Positions 1 to 8,549 of a stretch of 64,000 nt of DNA are shown in pieces (position 1 is the first letter of the stretch; each line of letters begins with the position of its first letter). Both the position numbers and the translations under genes were made by a program. Under the pieces are notes generated by a model that saw only the letters and a list, made by a program, of their open reading frames with translations, was not told the origin of the DNA and did no database searches. Origin of the DNA: Collinsella sp. An268 (lineage in GTDB: Bacteria; Actinomycetota; Coriobacteriia; Coriobacteriales; Coriobacteriaceae); NCBI RefSeq assembly GCF_002159765.1, contig NZ_NFJH01000006.1:79514-143513 (forward strand). Reading direction: 5' to 3'.

Positions 1-737
1 CCGCAATGGGGGCAGGTGCAGACGGCTTTGGCGCGCGGTCCCTCCACGTGGTCGAGCGGAACGGTGCGAGGTTGCGGTGCGGGCTCGGGTTCAGGAGTCG
101 CGTGCGATGGGGACGAGGGTTGCGTTGCCGGCGCCGAGGTCCTCTCTGCCCGAGGTGCCCGCGCCGGATTGGGTGCGGGTCGCGGTGCCGGCGCCGGTCG
201 CGGCGCCGGAGCGGGCTGCGGTGTCGATTGCGGCTGCGGCGCGGATGCCTGAGCCGGTCGCGGCGCCGGCGCCGGCGCGGTGGGCCTCACGGCGCCGCTT
301 TGCACCATATCGATCGCCTGCATCACCACCTGGCCCATGTCCTCGTAGTACATCTCCTGCTGCTGTGCCTTGCTGGCGTTGAGCATGCGGGTGACGCCCG
401 ATAGGATGGCGTGATCGCGCCGTGTCATCTCGGCAGAGCGCATATTGCGGGTGTATTTGTCGGTGCCCACGTAGTAGACCATGAGGCGGGTCGAGAGCCC
501 CGAGCCTTCTTGCGTCAGCACCGCCTTCGAGTATTTGCGCGGCTCCGTGGCGTGCGTGATGACGAGCCCCTCGACGGAATCTCTCAGAAAGCCGGCGGGT
601 TTGACCTCGGTTACCTCGACCACCATGGGCAGGCCGTGGGTGCCCACCAGCTGCTCGATGGCGGTTTTAAGCGTGGCGAACGAGAGGGCGCTTCCTATGT
701 TGATGCGCTCGGCGGGGGTATCGGGTAGCTTGATCAT
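1..737 (-). CDS. Uncharacterised protein with Pro/Ala linker and C-terminal zinc knuckle (3' end outside window)
   Basis: The reading frame opens at ATG 737 after a good ribosome site (AAAGGAG) and is still open at the left edge, so at least 245 residues are seen and the C-terminus is missing. Residues 1 to about 140 form a mixed alpha/beta region with no family I recognise. A long Pro/Ala/Gln-rich linker follows (about 145-230). The last visible residues are C-T-C-P-H-C-G, which looks like the first half of a zinc ribbon or treble clef. It is the tenth and last visible gene of the minus-strand operon starting near 9657, 21 bases after the coiled-coil gene. By position it could be an adaptor or E3-like component of the conjugation system, but that is inference. 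The codon pattern in this frame (G/C at third positions) supports it over the plus-strand frames. Confidence 0.75.
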   Translation of the reverse strand, partial: MIKLPDTPAERINIGSALSFATLKTAIEQLVGTHGLPMVVEVTEVKPAGFLRDSVEGLVITHATEPRKYSKAVLTQEGSGLSTRLMVYYVGTDKYTRNMRSAEMTRRDHAILSGVTRMLNASKAQQQEMYYEDMGQVVMQAIDMVQSGAVRPTAPAPAPRPAQASAPQPQSTPQPAPAPRPAPAPRPAPNPARAPRAERTSAPATQPSSPSHATPEPEPAPQPRTVPLDHVEGPRAKAVCTCPHC

Positions 738-758
738 GGCCGGCTCCTTTGGCGATCG

Positions 759-1280
759 TTAGAGGTGCTTGGTGTTGACGGAGACGTCGACGGCGTAATA
801 CTCGTCGAGGGCGCGCTCGAGCTGGGCAACGGAGAGGCCGAGGGTCTCGGTGTAGCGGTTGCCCGGCCCCTCCAGAATCTGCGTCACCTTGAAGACGGCG
901 TCGTCAAACTCCCGCTTGCGCTCGATGAGCTGGGCCTCGTAGTCTGCGGCGCGACGGGCGCGCATCTCGGCCTCCGCCTTGGCCTCGGCGAGCAGCACCG
1001 CCTGGCGGCGGGTCTCCTGCCAGTAGTCGAGCCGCTCGTCATCGGAATGCGCATAGCGCACATCGTGGTCGATGTGCCACAGCTTGTCCTCGGCCGTGCG
1101 TGCGGTCGCCTCGGCCTCTTCGCGGAGCCCCCGTACCTCGCGGATGCGGTCCTCCATCGTCTGCTGCAGGTCACACATGATGCGCTCGATGATGCGGTCC
1201 TGCTCGCGCATCACGCTGTCGAGCCGCTCGGCGCTCGCGCGAAAAGCGGCAAGTTCTTCCACATCGCGGGCCACGCCCAC
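759..1280 (-). CDS. Coiled-coil protein of the FtsK/ubiquitin-like operon
   Basis: About 173 residues, nearly all charged amphipathic helix with Glu/Arg/Ala heptad-like spacing from residue 5 to about 130, then a short C-terminal helical segment. No signal peptide or membrane segment. Three in-frame GTG codons (1283, 1280, 1274) follow the ribosome site AAAGGA. 1283 is too close to that site, so 1280 is chosen; 1274 is also possible. It sits between the 91-residue helical protein and the zinc-knuckle gene, with short gaps. It resembles scaffold or substrate-type helical proteins around type VII-like ATPases only in its general build; no family is recognised. Confidence 0.75.
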   Translation of the reverse strand: MGVARDVEELAAFRASAERLDSVMREQDRIIERIMCDLQQTMEDRIREVRGLREEAEATARTAEDKLWHIDHDVRYAHSDDERLDYWQETRRQAVLLAEAKAEAEMRARRAADYEAQLIERKREFDDAVFKVTQILEGPGNRYTETLGLSVAQLERALDEYYAVDVSVNTKHL

Positions 1281-1310
1281 CACGTCCTTTCAGATAGTGC
1301 GCCCGGGCCG

Positions 1311-1586
1311 CTATACGCGAATGCTCAGGTAGTCCTCAAGCGCGCCGCGCAGCAGCTGCACGCGTGTGATGCACTCGTGGATGTCGGTGTAGGGCGCCTG
1401 GATCTTGGCGGTGATATCGCTGATGACGCGCTGGAGCTCTCGGCACTTCTCGTCGTCCCACTCGTCCTGCACGGTGGCGTACGCGCGGACGAGGTGCTCG
1501 CTCGTCTCCTTCTGCATCTCGAGTACTTTGAGGAGCTCTTTGACCATGTCGTTCATGGCCTCTACTGCTTGCTGTCCTCTTGCCAT
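1311..1586 (-). CDS. Small helical protein, WXG100-like in size and build
   Basis: 91 residues, all-helical in appearance. A long first helix (residues 5-40) is followed by a turn region containing W-D-D-E-K-C-R-E-L at about 43-51, then a second long helix. This two-helix hairpin with a central Trp and a length close to 100 is the architecture of ESX/WXG100 proteins, but the classical W-x-G is absent. The start at ATG 1586 has an AAAGGA site. It lies directly downstream of the FtsK-like ATPase (42-base gap), where EsxA-like partners often sit. WXG-like function is an inference from size, helicity and position. Confidence 0.75.
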   Translation of the reverse strand: MARGQQAVEAMNDMVKELLKVLEMQKETSEHLVRAYATVQDEWDDEKCRELQRVISDITAKIQAPYTDIHECITRVQLLRGALEDYLSIRV

Positions 1587-1628
1587 GGTGTTCCTTTCGT
1601 CGGGGTGGGGTGGCAGATGCGGGGCGGG

Positions 1629-4600
1629 TTACCGCGCGGAAAGCGGTGGTAGGTTCTCCGCGTCGATCAGATAGGGTTTGAAGACGAGGGGCGGGTGTGC
1701 GCCGTCCCACATAACGGCGGTGTTGTCGCGCAGGGCCGCCGGGTTGATGTCGGGGATGATGAAGTGGCATTGGTTGTCGGAGAGCCCGTGCACCACGCGC
1801 CACGCCATCTTGGGCAGGGTCTCGTAATGCATCTCCTTGACGGCGAGGTAGTCCGTGTTGAAGAGCGCGCAGGCGATGCCGCGCGTATGGCCGTATTCCG
1901 TGAGGTCGCCAAACGTGCGCCTGTCGGCGAGAACCGGCGGTGCGGCCATCGCGTCTTTCGCGCCCGCCGGGGTGGCCGCGTCGCGCGGGGCTCCCCCGCC
2001 CGCCGTGTCGGCGGTGTGGGCGGTGTCGTCTGCGTACGTATCGTTGAGGGCGTTGATCTTGGCGAGCATCTCCTCAAAGGAATCGAGGTGCGGGATGCCC
2101 GGGGCGCTGGTATCGGGCGAGGGCCGGCTCGCTGGCGGCGCCGGTTGGTGCGAGGGCTTGTCGGCCGGGGCAGATGCGACCGGCGTGGCGGTGGGGGACG
2201 TCTGCCGCCACGTGCCGAGGTCGCGTCCCGCCACAAAGGCGGCGAGGGGTTCGGCGAGCTGATGGTCTCCGACCACGGCGAAGAGCATCTCTTTGCCGGC
2301 CGCGCCCATCGCGCGCTCTTTGAGCTCGCGGGCGATGCCGTCGAGCGCCTCGACCATCTCGGCCCATGTGCGCGCCACGCGCACGCGTCCGCCCGCCCAC
2401 CGGCAGACGGCCTCGGTCGCGGTGCGGGTCCCGTCGCCGGCGGCAAGGTGGGCGTCCAGCACGTAGACGTTGGCGCCCGCGCCCGGCGTGGCGGCTACGG
2501 CGCCGGCGATGTAGGCTGCCTCAAGACGGTCGACCATGTCGGATGAGACGGAGGTGGCGATGAGGGTGGAGCGGCGCGTGGGGCTGATCTCGAGGGAGCT
2601 CGCCTGACCCATGCGCGCGGGCTCGCCCAGGGCGATGCGCAGGGGCGCGCCGACGGGGGTGCCCGGCGCGGCGGGTGTGCTCGCGGCGGCAAAGGCCGCG
2701 CACGCGCTCAGGCGCGGTATGTCCATGCCACGGTAGACAAAGGCAGGCTCCGCGTCCATGCTGGCATAGCGCTCCTCAACGGCGCGGAGCACGCGCTCCT
2801 TCTCGGCATCGTCGCAATAGACAAAGCGGAAGGAGCGGAGGTCGGGCTCGGCGGCATCCTTGTCAACGAGGTAGACGCCGGAGCCCTTCTCTTTGCCGAG
2901 CAGGCGGCGCGCGTCGGCGGCGATGCGGTCGCCAAAGAGCTTCGCAAACTCGGCCTCGGAGTTGTTGAGGGCGATGCGCACGTTTACCTGCGAGAGGTCG
3001 CGGTCGCTCATGCTGCAGCCCAGGTTGAGCGAGGCGAGTGCCTGTGTGGAGAGGATGAAGTGCATGCCAAAGGCGCGCGCCGTCTGGAAGAACGTGCGCA
3101 AGACGGCTGCGGCGCGATTGGCGGCGCGTCGGTCGGTCGCCTCGTTGAGGAGAACCTGGAACTCATCGAGCACCACGAGATAGCGGGGGAGCGGCGACGG
3201 CGAGGCGCGGCGCGCGGCGGCGTAGCTGGTCACCCCGAGCTCCTGGTAGAGCTTGGCGCGCCGCTGCAGCTCGGTGTACAGCTCCTCGAGCACGCTCGCA
3301 CCAAACGCCTGGTCGGCGTCGAGGGCGACGACGCGCAAATGGGGCAGGCGGTACTGCGCGTACACCTCAAACTCGACGCCCTGCTTGAAATCGAGCAGGT
3401 AGAGCCTGAGGTCGTCGGGCCCATAGGTGGCAAGGCCGGAAAGGATGATGGCATGCAGAAGCGATGTCTTGCCCGTGCCGGTGGTGCCGGTGGCGAGGGC
3501 GAAGTGCGAGAGGCCGTCGGCCACCGCATCGCCGAACTCCAGCGCAAGCGGCGCCCCGTCGGGCATGAAGCCAAAGGGGATGGAGAGCTTGTCGGTGGGG
3601 TCGCCCGCGCCCATGCGCTCGGCGGGCACCAGGCCCGCGAGCCCGCGGTAGCGCGCCGCCGCGGCCGCACGCTCGCCGGCAAGCGCCTGCTGGATGCTCT
3701 CGAGCGACGTCCAGCTCGTCTCCTCGCAAAAGAGCTTGGTGCCCCAGACCCGATAACCGTCGTCGGCGCAATCGATGATGAGGTTCTCCTCGGGCAGGCT
3801 GGCGAGCAGGTTGTACGTGCCGCGCCACACCTCGCCCTCGGCCGGGGGCAGGGTGTTCATCAGCAGGTTGACGCCGGCGTGGTGGCCGTGCGTGGCGATG
3901 TTGACGAGCGCCTCGGCCCAGCTCTCGTCCACGGCCGGCGGCATGTTGATGGCGATGACGGTGAGGAGCGGCGCGTGGTTGCCGGCCACACCGCCCGTCT
4001 GCTCCACCATGTCGAGCGTGGTGGCGTAGCCCCCCTGCATGACGGTGGCCAGCACGTCCCGTAGTGCGTGCAGCGCCTCTTGCGGGTCAGAGATGACATC
4101 TGCCTCCAAGAGCTCGGGGCACGTGCGGATAAAGGGCAGGTCGATCTCAAGCCCCGTTGCCGCGCCGGAGAGGTCGATGACGAGGAACCGCTGGCGCCCG
4201 GCGCGCGTCCCGGCGAGCTCTTGCGCGGCGATGAGGCTCATGAGGGGGAGCGCCTGCGAACGGTTGCCCACAACCGTGCACGAGCAGTTCTCGCTGCGGT
4301 CCAGCAGCTGGGGGACGATGAGGTAGTCGCCATCGAGGCGCTCCGCGTAGCACGCGCGATACGCCGCCGGGATATCGAGTAGGGCGGGCGTGTCATCGGT
4401 GAACTCAGGCGTGAAGGGGCCGTCCGGCAGCTGGTAGGCGAGCCAGCCGAGCATCAGGAAATCGCAGGTCTCCCGCGCGGGGGTCTTGAGGGCGTCGAGC
4501 GCGAGGTTGGCGAGCGTGTCGAGCAGCTCGACCTCCTGGGGTGCGAGGATCTGGGCAAAGCCCTCCCCCGCGGCGCGGGCACGGGCGCGCTCGCGCCGCT

Positions 4601-5249
4601 CAGCCTCCGCTTCGAGTTCGTCGAAGCTGGCGTGCTGCGGGGCGCCGCCCAGGGCGGGGTCGTTTGCGAGCCGCGTGGCGATGCGGTCACATTCCCGCTG
4701 GATAAACGGGTTCCTCAGACCCGTGTAGAGGGCTTTTGCCTGCTCGATCACCTGGCTGAGCTGCTGGCAGGGGACCCCGTCCTGCAGCAGGCGCGGCAGC
4801 CGCGCGCTCGCGGCGATCTGGTCGCGCAGACGCTCGGCGGAGGCCAGGCACCCCTGCAGGGCGCTCACCACGTCGGCGAGTGTGTTCGAGGGGTCGAGCT
4901 CGGTCTCGTACCCGGCCTGCCAGGCATCGCCTACGTCGAGCATCCCGCTGCGCTCCTGCCGATAGAGCGAGCTGATGGAGCGCACGTAGGCGTCTACGTC
5001 GTCGATGCGATGGGCCAGGTGGTCCGCCTGCCCCAGGAGCGGTTTGATGGCGCGGTCGAACTCCGCGTCGATCGCCTCTTTGAAGCGCCGGTCGCGCTCC
5101 TCAAAGTGCGCGAGGTCCTCGCTCGCTATGGTCGAAAGCTCCTCGGCGGTGTCGGACGCGATTTTCAGGATGTCGCGCGCGGCGTCGAGGGCTGACTGGC
5201 CGAGCTCGTGGAGGCGTTCGTCTACGCGGTGCAGGTGGGGGATGGGCAT
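1629..5249 (-). CDS. Soluble EccC/FtsK-SpoIIIE-like ATPase with three ATPase modules
   Basis: 1206 residues. The first ~300 are helical and charged with no membrane helices, unlike EccC, which has two near its N-terminus. Three P-loop-like modules follow. Module 1 (about 310-530) has a degenerate loop, G-N-R-S-Q-A-L. Module 2 (about 555-815) is intact, with Walker A G-T-T-G-T-G-K-T-S (Lys594) and Walker B L-V-V-L-D-E (Asp695, Glu696). Module 3 (about 880-1050) has lost its P-loop (T-S-V-S-S-D). A Pro-rich linker and a ~75-residue C-terminal domain close the protein. One active module flanked by degenerate ones recalls the EccC tandem arrangement, although in EccC it is the first module that is most conserved. 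It probably uses ATP to move or thread protein or DNA; the substrate is unknown. It is central in an operon with E1, E2 and JAMM genes. Confidence 0.88.
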   Translation of the reverse strand: MPIPHLHRVDERLHELGQSALDAARDILKIASDTAEELSTIASEDLAHFEERDRRFKEAIDAEFDRAIKPLLGQADHLAHRIDDVDAYVRSISSLYRQERSGMLDVGDAWQAGYETELDPSNTLADVVSALQGCLASAERLRDQIAASARLPRLLQDGVPCQQLSQVIEQAKALYTGLRNPFIQRECDRIATRLANDPALGGAPQHASFDELEAEAERRERARARAAGEGFAQILAPQEVELLDTLANLALDALKTPARETCDFLMLGWLAYQLPDGPFTPEFTDDTPALLDIPAAYRACYAERLDGDYLIVPQLLDRSENCSCTVVGNRSQALPLMSLIAAQELAGTRAGRQRFLVIDLSGAATGLEIDLPFIRTCPELLEADVISDPQEALHALRDVLATVMQGGYATTLDMVEQTGGVAGNHAPLLTVIAINMPPAVDESWAEALVNIATHGHHAGVNLLMNTLPPAEGEVWRGTYNLLASLPEENLIIDCADDGYRVWGTKLFCEETSWTSLESIQQALAGERAAAAARYRGLAGLVPAERMGAGDPTDKLSIPFGFMPDGAPLALEFGDAVADGLSHFALATGTTGTGKTSLLHAIILSGLATYGPDDLRLYLLDFKQGVEFEVYAQYRLPHLRVVALDADQAFGASVLEELYTELQRRAKLYQELGVTSYAAARRASPSPLPRYLVVLDEFQVLLNEATDRRAANRAAAVLRTFFQTARAFGMHFILSTQALASLNLGCSMSDRDLSQVNVRIALNNSEAEFAKLFGDRIAADARRLLGKEKGSGVYLVDKDAAEPDLRSFRFVYCDDAEKERVLRAVEERYASMDAEPAFVYRGMDIPRLSACAAFAAASTPAAPGTPVGAPLRIALGEPARMGQASSLEISPTRRSTLIATSVSSDMVDRLEAAYIAGAVAATPGAGANVYVLDAHLAAGDGTRTATEAVCRWAGGRVRVARTWAEMVEALDGIARELKERAMGAAGKEMLFAVVGDHQLAEPLAAFVAGRDLGTWRQTSPTATPVASAPADKPSHQPAPPASRPSPDTSAPGIPHLDSFEEMLAKINALNDTYADDTAHTADTAGGGAPRDAATPAGAKDAMAAPPVLADRRTFGDLTEYGHTRGIACALFNTDYLAVKEMHYETLPKMAWRVVHGLSDNQCHFIIPDINPAALRDNTAVMWDGAHPPLVFKPYLIDAENLPPLSAR

Positions 5250-5258
5250 AGTGGGTAC

Positions 5259-5549
5259 CTAACAGACGAGGGGGTGGGAGGGGTCGCGCGCCGCGCGCTC
5301 GTCGCGGGCGGCGTCGTCGCTCACCTCGTAAAACCGGTGCGCTGCCTTGCGCATGGCATCGAGGGCCTCGATGAGCGCCGTCTGGGAGCGGAGCATGGGC
5401 TCGATGTAGGCATCCTGCAGATCGGGCACGTGCGGGTCGCCCGCCATGTTCTGCTTGAAGGCGCCCCAACGCGTGCCAAACGTGGCGGAGGCGTCGGCGA
5501 TGGCGGCGAGGCTCGCGCGGATGCTCGCTTCAGACTGGTACGCGTCCAT
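5259..5549 (-). CDS. Small helical protein, possible WXG100-like partner
   Basis: 96 residues from ATG 5549, which follows the E1 stop codon after a single base (TGA-C-ATG) and has a GGGGTG ribosome site; the longer frame to 5567 lacks one. The protein looks like a helical hairpin: helix 1 about 5-35, a break near G-D-P-H, and helix 2 about 45-80, then a charged tail ending in Cys. W28-G29 lies in helix 1, so it is not a textbook W-x-G turn. Length, helicity and position immediately upstream of the FtsK/EccC-like ATPase suggest an ESX-type partner or substrate. I do not recognise a named family. Confidence 0.75.
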   Translation of the reverse strand: MDAYQSEASIRASLAAIADASATFGTRWGAFKQNMAGDPHVPDLQDAYIEPMLRSQTALIEALDAMRKAAHRFYEVSDDAARDERAARDPSHPLVC

Positions 5550-5550
5550 G

Positions 5551-6843
5551 TCACGCACCCCGCTCATAGGTGCACGGCGGGCAACCGTCGCGGAAGCCGA
5601 CCATGAGCGACGTGGTGACCTGCAGGGGATAGCTGAAGATCTCGGCCATCTCGCCGCCCACGGCGGGGTCGTTGGTGTTGCACACGAGCGTGTACTGGGT
5701 GAGGTGGGGGAGCAGACGCTGGGTAAAGCGCGGGTTGCCCTCGTTCAGGATGTCGAGGGCGAGCTTGATACCGATGATGGTGACAAAGTTGATGTCGATG
5801 GAGATGCCGGGCTCAAAGTTGACGGCGGCGAGGTCCGCCTGGTCGGAGTAGATGTGGTGGTTCGCCTCCACGCGCTGGGAGATGCCGTCTTCGCCCGCCC
5901 CGAGGGCGCAGCGGTAACAGGGCTCTCGGCGCCCGGGCAGCCAGTAGAAGATCTCGCCCGCAAAGGCGCGCTCCCAAAATCCGATGGAAAGGTAGGGTAC
6001 CTGGTAGAGCACGGCGATGCTGTTGCCGTACGCGTCTGCCGCCCGCCCGTCGGCGCAGCCCATGAGGAGGGTCTCGCCGGGTACGATCCACCGGTCGAAG
6101 ACGTCTTTGGCGACCTGCTCCGCGGTGGTGCGGGCCGCCTCCACATGCGCGCAGGGGTTGATGGCGAGGATGCGGTCGCGCACGGCATCGACCTTGTAGC
6201 GGCCCACGTCCTCCACCCCGCACTGGTGGCGGCAGATGTTGTGGTACTCAAAGATGTCGGCGTCCACGAGCAGGAAGTTGCCCACGCCGGCGCGCGCGAG
6301 CTCCAGCACCACGAGGCTCCCCACCGAGCCGCATCCCAGAACGGCGACGCGCTTGGCGGCCATAAGGTCGGTCTCCAAAATGCCGGTGTTGCGCGAGAAC
6401 ACATCGCGGTGCAGGTCGTAACGCTCGACGGCGTAGCGCCCGCCCGGTCCCACGCAGACGAGCTCGGGCTCCGCCGCGTCCGTCCAGTAGAGACAGAACC
6501 CCTGAGGCTCCTCATGCGCGACGGGCGCGTCGTCAACGTGCGGCGCGTCCGCCTCCCCCTCGGCAGGGCCCGCGCCCTTGATCAGCGCCAGAAGGTCCCG
6601 CTTGCTCGCGGGGCGGGTGCGTCTGTCCAGATCGCGCGCCCAGGCGGGCGCATCGGCAAGGGTGGGGTAGATGCGCCCGACCTCACGGGCCCGCTCCGCG
6701 TGCGGCGTGCCGGGGGCGAGCACGTTCAGCACGCCGGTCTCGGCGTGATAGATACCGCGCACGGCGCCGGTGGCGCGGGCGTCGATGAGCGAGCCGGGGA
6801 CGAGCGCCCGCAACGTGGTGGCGGCGGTGGTGCCAAAAGCCAT
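5551..6843 (-). CDS. E1-like ThiF/MoeB-family adenylyltransferase
   Basis: 430 residues. The first ~160 are an extra domain I do not recognise. From about 165 comes an E1/ThiF fold: V-L-G-C-G-S-V-G (Gly170, Gly172, Gly175) for nucleotide binding, then D-A-D (194-196), Asn202 and Arg205 followed by G-x-x-K (Lys217), the pattern that positions ATP in E1, MoeB and ThiF. Cys309/Cys312 and Cys421/Cys424 form two C-x-x-C pairs, as in the structural zinc site of MoeB-type enzymes. Such enzymes adenylate the C-terminus of a ubiquitin-like protein. Start ATG 6843 has a GGGAGGA site. It lies between the JAMM protease and the ESX-like genes, so it should be the activating enzyme of this system. Confidence 0.92.
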   Translation of the reverse strand: MAFGTTAATTLRALVPGSLIDARATGAVRGIYHAETGVLNVLAPGTPHAERAREVGRIYPTLADAPAWARDLDRRTRPASKRDLLALIKGAGPAEGEADAPHVDDAPVAHEEPQGFCLYWTDAAEPELVCVGPGGRYAVERYDLHRDVFSRNTGILETDLMAAKRVAVLGCGSVGSLVVLELARAGVGNFLLVDADIFEYHNICRHQCGVEDVGRYKVDAVRDRILAINPCAHVEAARTTAEQVAKDVFDRWIVPGETLLMGCADGRAADAYGNSIAVLYQVPYLSIGFWERAFAGEIFYWLPGRREPCYRCALGAGEDGISQRVEANHHIYSDQADLAAVNFEPGISIDINFVTIIGIKLALDILNEGNPRFTQRLLPHLTQYTLVCNTNDPAVGGEMAEIFSYPLQVTTSLMVGFRDGCPPCTYERGA

Positions 6844-6858
6844 GATGGTCCTCCCTTG

Positions 6859-8067
6859 CTAGGAGACGGTGACGCAGGCGGGGTGCGGGGCGCCGTGCGC
6901 GTCGAGTGCCCGGGTGATGGCGCCCGTCCGCAGCAGTATGGTGGCATCTGCCGCGGGAAGGCGGAGCGCAAAGGTAGCACTGCCATTTGCCTGCGGTAGC
7001 TTGCCGATTACGCCGAGCACGCGCTCTGCGTGCCCGTCGGTTGCAACGAGGCGCAGGCGTTGCTCGCGGTCGAGGGAGAGCTCGAGCTCGACGCCGCGGG
7101 CGGCAAGCGCCGCGCCGTCGGCTTCGGTGATGTGCACGGCTTGCGCGAGCTCGTCGTCGGTCCAAAGCGCGGTGTCCCAGACCGGCTCCGCCCCGTCGAA
7201 AACGGGGCGGTCATGGGATGCCTGGCGTGAGACGGCGTCCTCCCAGAGCTCGGCGAGTTCGGTCAGGCTGAGCGCCGGCGCCGCCGGCGCGGGAGCTGCT
7301 CCGGCGTGCAGGGCGCGCTTGTTTTGCGCGGCGAGCCGGCGCATGAGGGCGTCCGGCGCGCAAAGGGGCGCCTGAGCGAGGCTTTCCTCCCATGTGAGAA
7401 CGGTAAAGGGGACGCGGGTGTAGCCGCAGGTCTGCCCGTCGACGTGGAAGAGCGTGAGGCGCGGCTCGGGGTCGATGTTGACAAGGCCGCTTAAGGACCC
7501 CCAGGGGCTCAGCTGCGCGTAGCGCGCGTTGGTGCCGTCGTCGGTGTTGCTGAAGCGGTCAAAAGACCCGGGGTGGCGGTGCCAGAGGCCGATGACCTCG
7601 AGCGGGCGCTCGTACAGGCGCACGATGCGGTTGGCAAGGTGGTTCACATAGGGCTGGTCGTACTCGAAGAAGGCGAACTCAAACACCGAGTTGGGGCCGG
7701 GGTCGATGGACTCCGCCACCAGCCAGTCGTCGCCATCGCGGTAGCCCAGAAGGATGCCGCCCGTCTCGGTTGCCACCTTATACAGGGTCTCGCTCAAAAG
7801 CGAGACCCAGGCGCGCTGGGTAAAACGCACGTGGAGGTGCTCCGGCGCAAACGGAGGGACGGGCCGCTGCGGCGGGGTGTCGCGGTCGTCCAGGTGCGTG
7901 GCGGCAGCGCCCTCGGCCGCGTACGCGTCCGCCTCATCATCGGCGCCGTACCGGTCTTGGCGGGAGCCGACGCTTGCGCGGGGACGCGACGCCCGCCGCG
8001 GCGTGGGTCGCTCCCCCGGCAGCGAGATCAAGCGGCGCAGCAGGTCGCCCCAGATCCTAATACACAT
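6859..8067 (-). CDS. JAB1/MPN (JAMM) metalloprotease, deubiquitinase-like
   Basis: 402 residues from ATG 8067, overlapping the E2-like gene by 11 bases; the frame stays open further upstream, but that part is only the E2 gene in another frame. A JAB/MPN domain spans about residues 75-215. All JAMM zinc ligands and catalytic residues are present: Glu101 in E-T-G-G-I-L-L-G, His163 and His165 in H-R-H-P, Ser173 and Asp176. The spacing fits H-x-H-P-x6-S-x2-D exactly. A second, unrecognised domain of about 180 residues follows. Known JAMM enzymes in bacterial conjugation systems trim the modifier precursor or remove it from targets. The N-terminal 70 residues are basic and Pro/Arg-rich. Confidence 0.92.
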   Translation of the reverse strand: MCIRIWGDLLRRLISLPGERPTPRRASRPRASVGSRQDRYGADDEADAYAAEGAAATHLDDRDTPPQRPVPPFAPEHLHVRFTQRAWVSLLSETLYKVATETGGILLGYRDGDDWLVAESIDPGPNSVFEFAFFEYDQPYVNHLANRIVRLYERPLEVIGLWHRHPGSFDRFSNTDDGTNARYAQLSPWGSLSGLVNIDPEPRLTLFHVDGQTCGYTRVPFTVLTWEESLAQAPLCAPDALMRRLAAQNKRALHAGAAPAPAAPALSLTELAELWEDAVSRQASHDRPVFDGAEPVWDTALWTDDELAQAVHITEADGAALAARGVELELSLDREQRLRLVATDGHAERVLGVIGKLPQANGSATFALRLPAADATILLRTGAITRALDAHGAPHPACVTVS

Positions 8068-8548
8068 CGGCAAAGACCTCTCTCGTGGGAAGCTCGCCCT
8101 CGAGCCATTCCTCGACGATGAAAATCCACTTGGCAGCCCAAGCGAGCGACGAGGCGGCTGAGGTCGCCTCATATTCCTTCTTGCCCCCGTGCAGGCCCTC
8201 TTTGACGTACTGGCGGTCGCTCGTGCACATGTAGTAGTGGTTCGCCTCATCGACGAGGACGTGCGGCAGGCTGCCCGCCGCACGGCAGAGCTCGTCGAGG
8301 TCGGGCTTGATGGAGTAGATGCGCACCGACGAGCCGTACCGGGCATCGTTATTGGGATGATCGTGCTGGTAGATGGCCATGAGCGTCCATGTGCCGCCCG
8401 CCTTGCCGCGCGGATTCAGCGTACCCACCCAATAGAGGCGCCCGTCGTCGAGCGTCTGCAGCTTGAAGTGGGGGAAGAACTGCTGCATGGCAGCCTTCTC
8501 CGCCTGAAGCAGCTCGGGGTTGCGCTCGTACCAGTAGAAGGACGCCAT
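8057..8548 (-). CDS. E2-like ubiquitin-conjugating-fold protein
   Basis: 163 residues. The order of features fits a prokaryotic E2: an N-terminal helix, a strand pair (L-Y-W-V-G-T then T-W-T-L-M-A-I-Y), a strand (V-R-I-Y-S-I), a L-P-H-V-L turn comparable to the E2 H-P-N region, and then Y-Y-M-C-T, where Cys108 is the candidate thioester cysteine. It closes with A-x-x-W-I-F-I-V-E-E-W-L, similar to the C-terminal helix of bacterial E2 proteins. The assignment rests on this pattern and on being wedged between a JAMM gene and the E1 cluster. It starts 1 base after the stop of the 74-residue gene and overlaps the JAMM gene by 11 bases, so the genes are probably translationally coupled. Confidence 0.78.
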   Translation of the reverse strand: MASFYWYERNPELLQAEKAAMQQFFPHFKLQTLDDGRLYWVGTLNPRGKAGGTWTLMAIYQHDHPNNDARYGSSVRIYSIKPDLDELCRAAGSLPHVLVDEANHYYMCTSDRQYVKEGLHGGKKEYEATSAASSLAWAAKWIFIVEEWLEGELPTREVFADVY

Positions 8549-8549
8549 C

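Noticed and set aside
6..2546. Several long plus-strand open frames (for example 6-404, 765-1652, 1695-2546)
   Set aside because: They are Arg/Gly/Val-rich mirror frames of the minus-strand operon in very GC-rich DNA, without ribosome sites or family motifs.
8068..8346. N-terminal 93 residues of the longer JAMM open frame
   Set aside because: This part lies entirely inside the E2-like gene in another frame and has Ser/Arg/Thr-rich shadow composition; ATG 8067 is the natural start.
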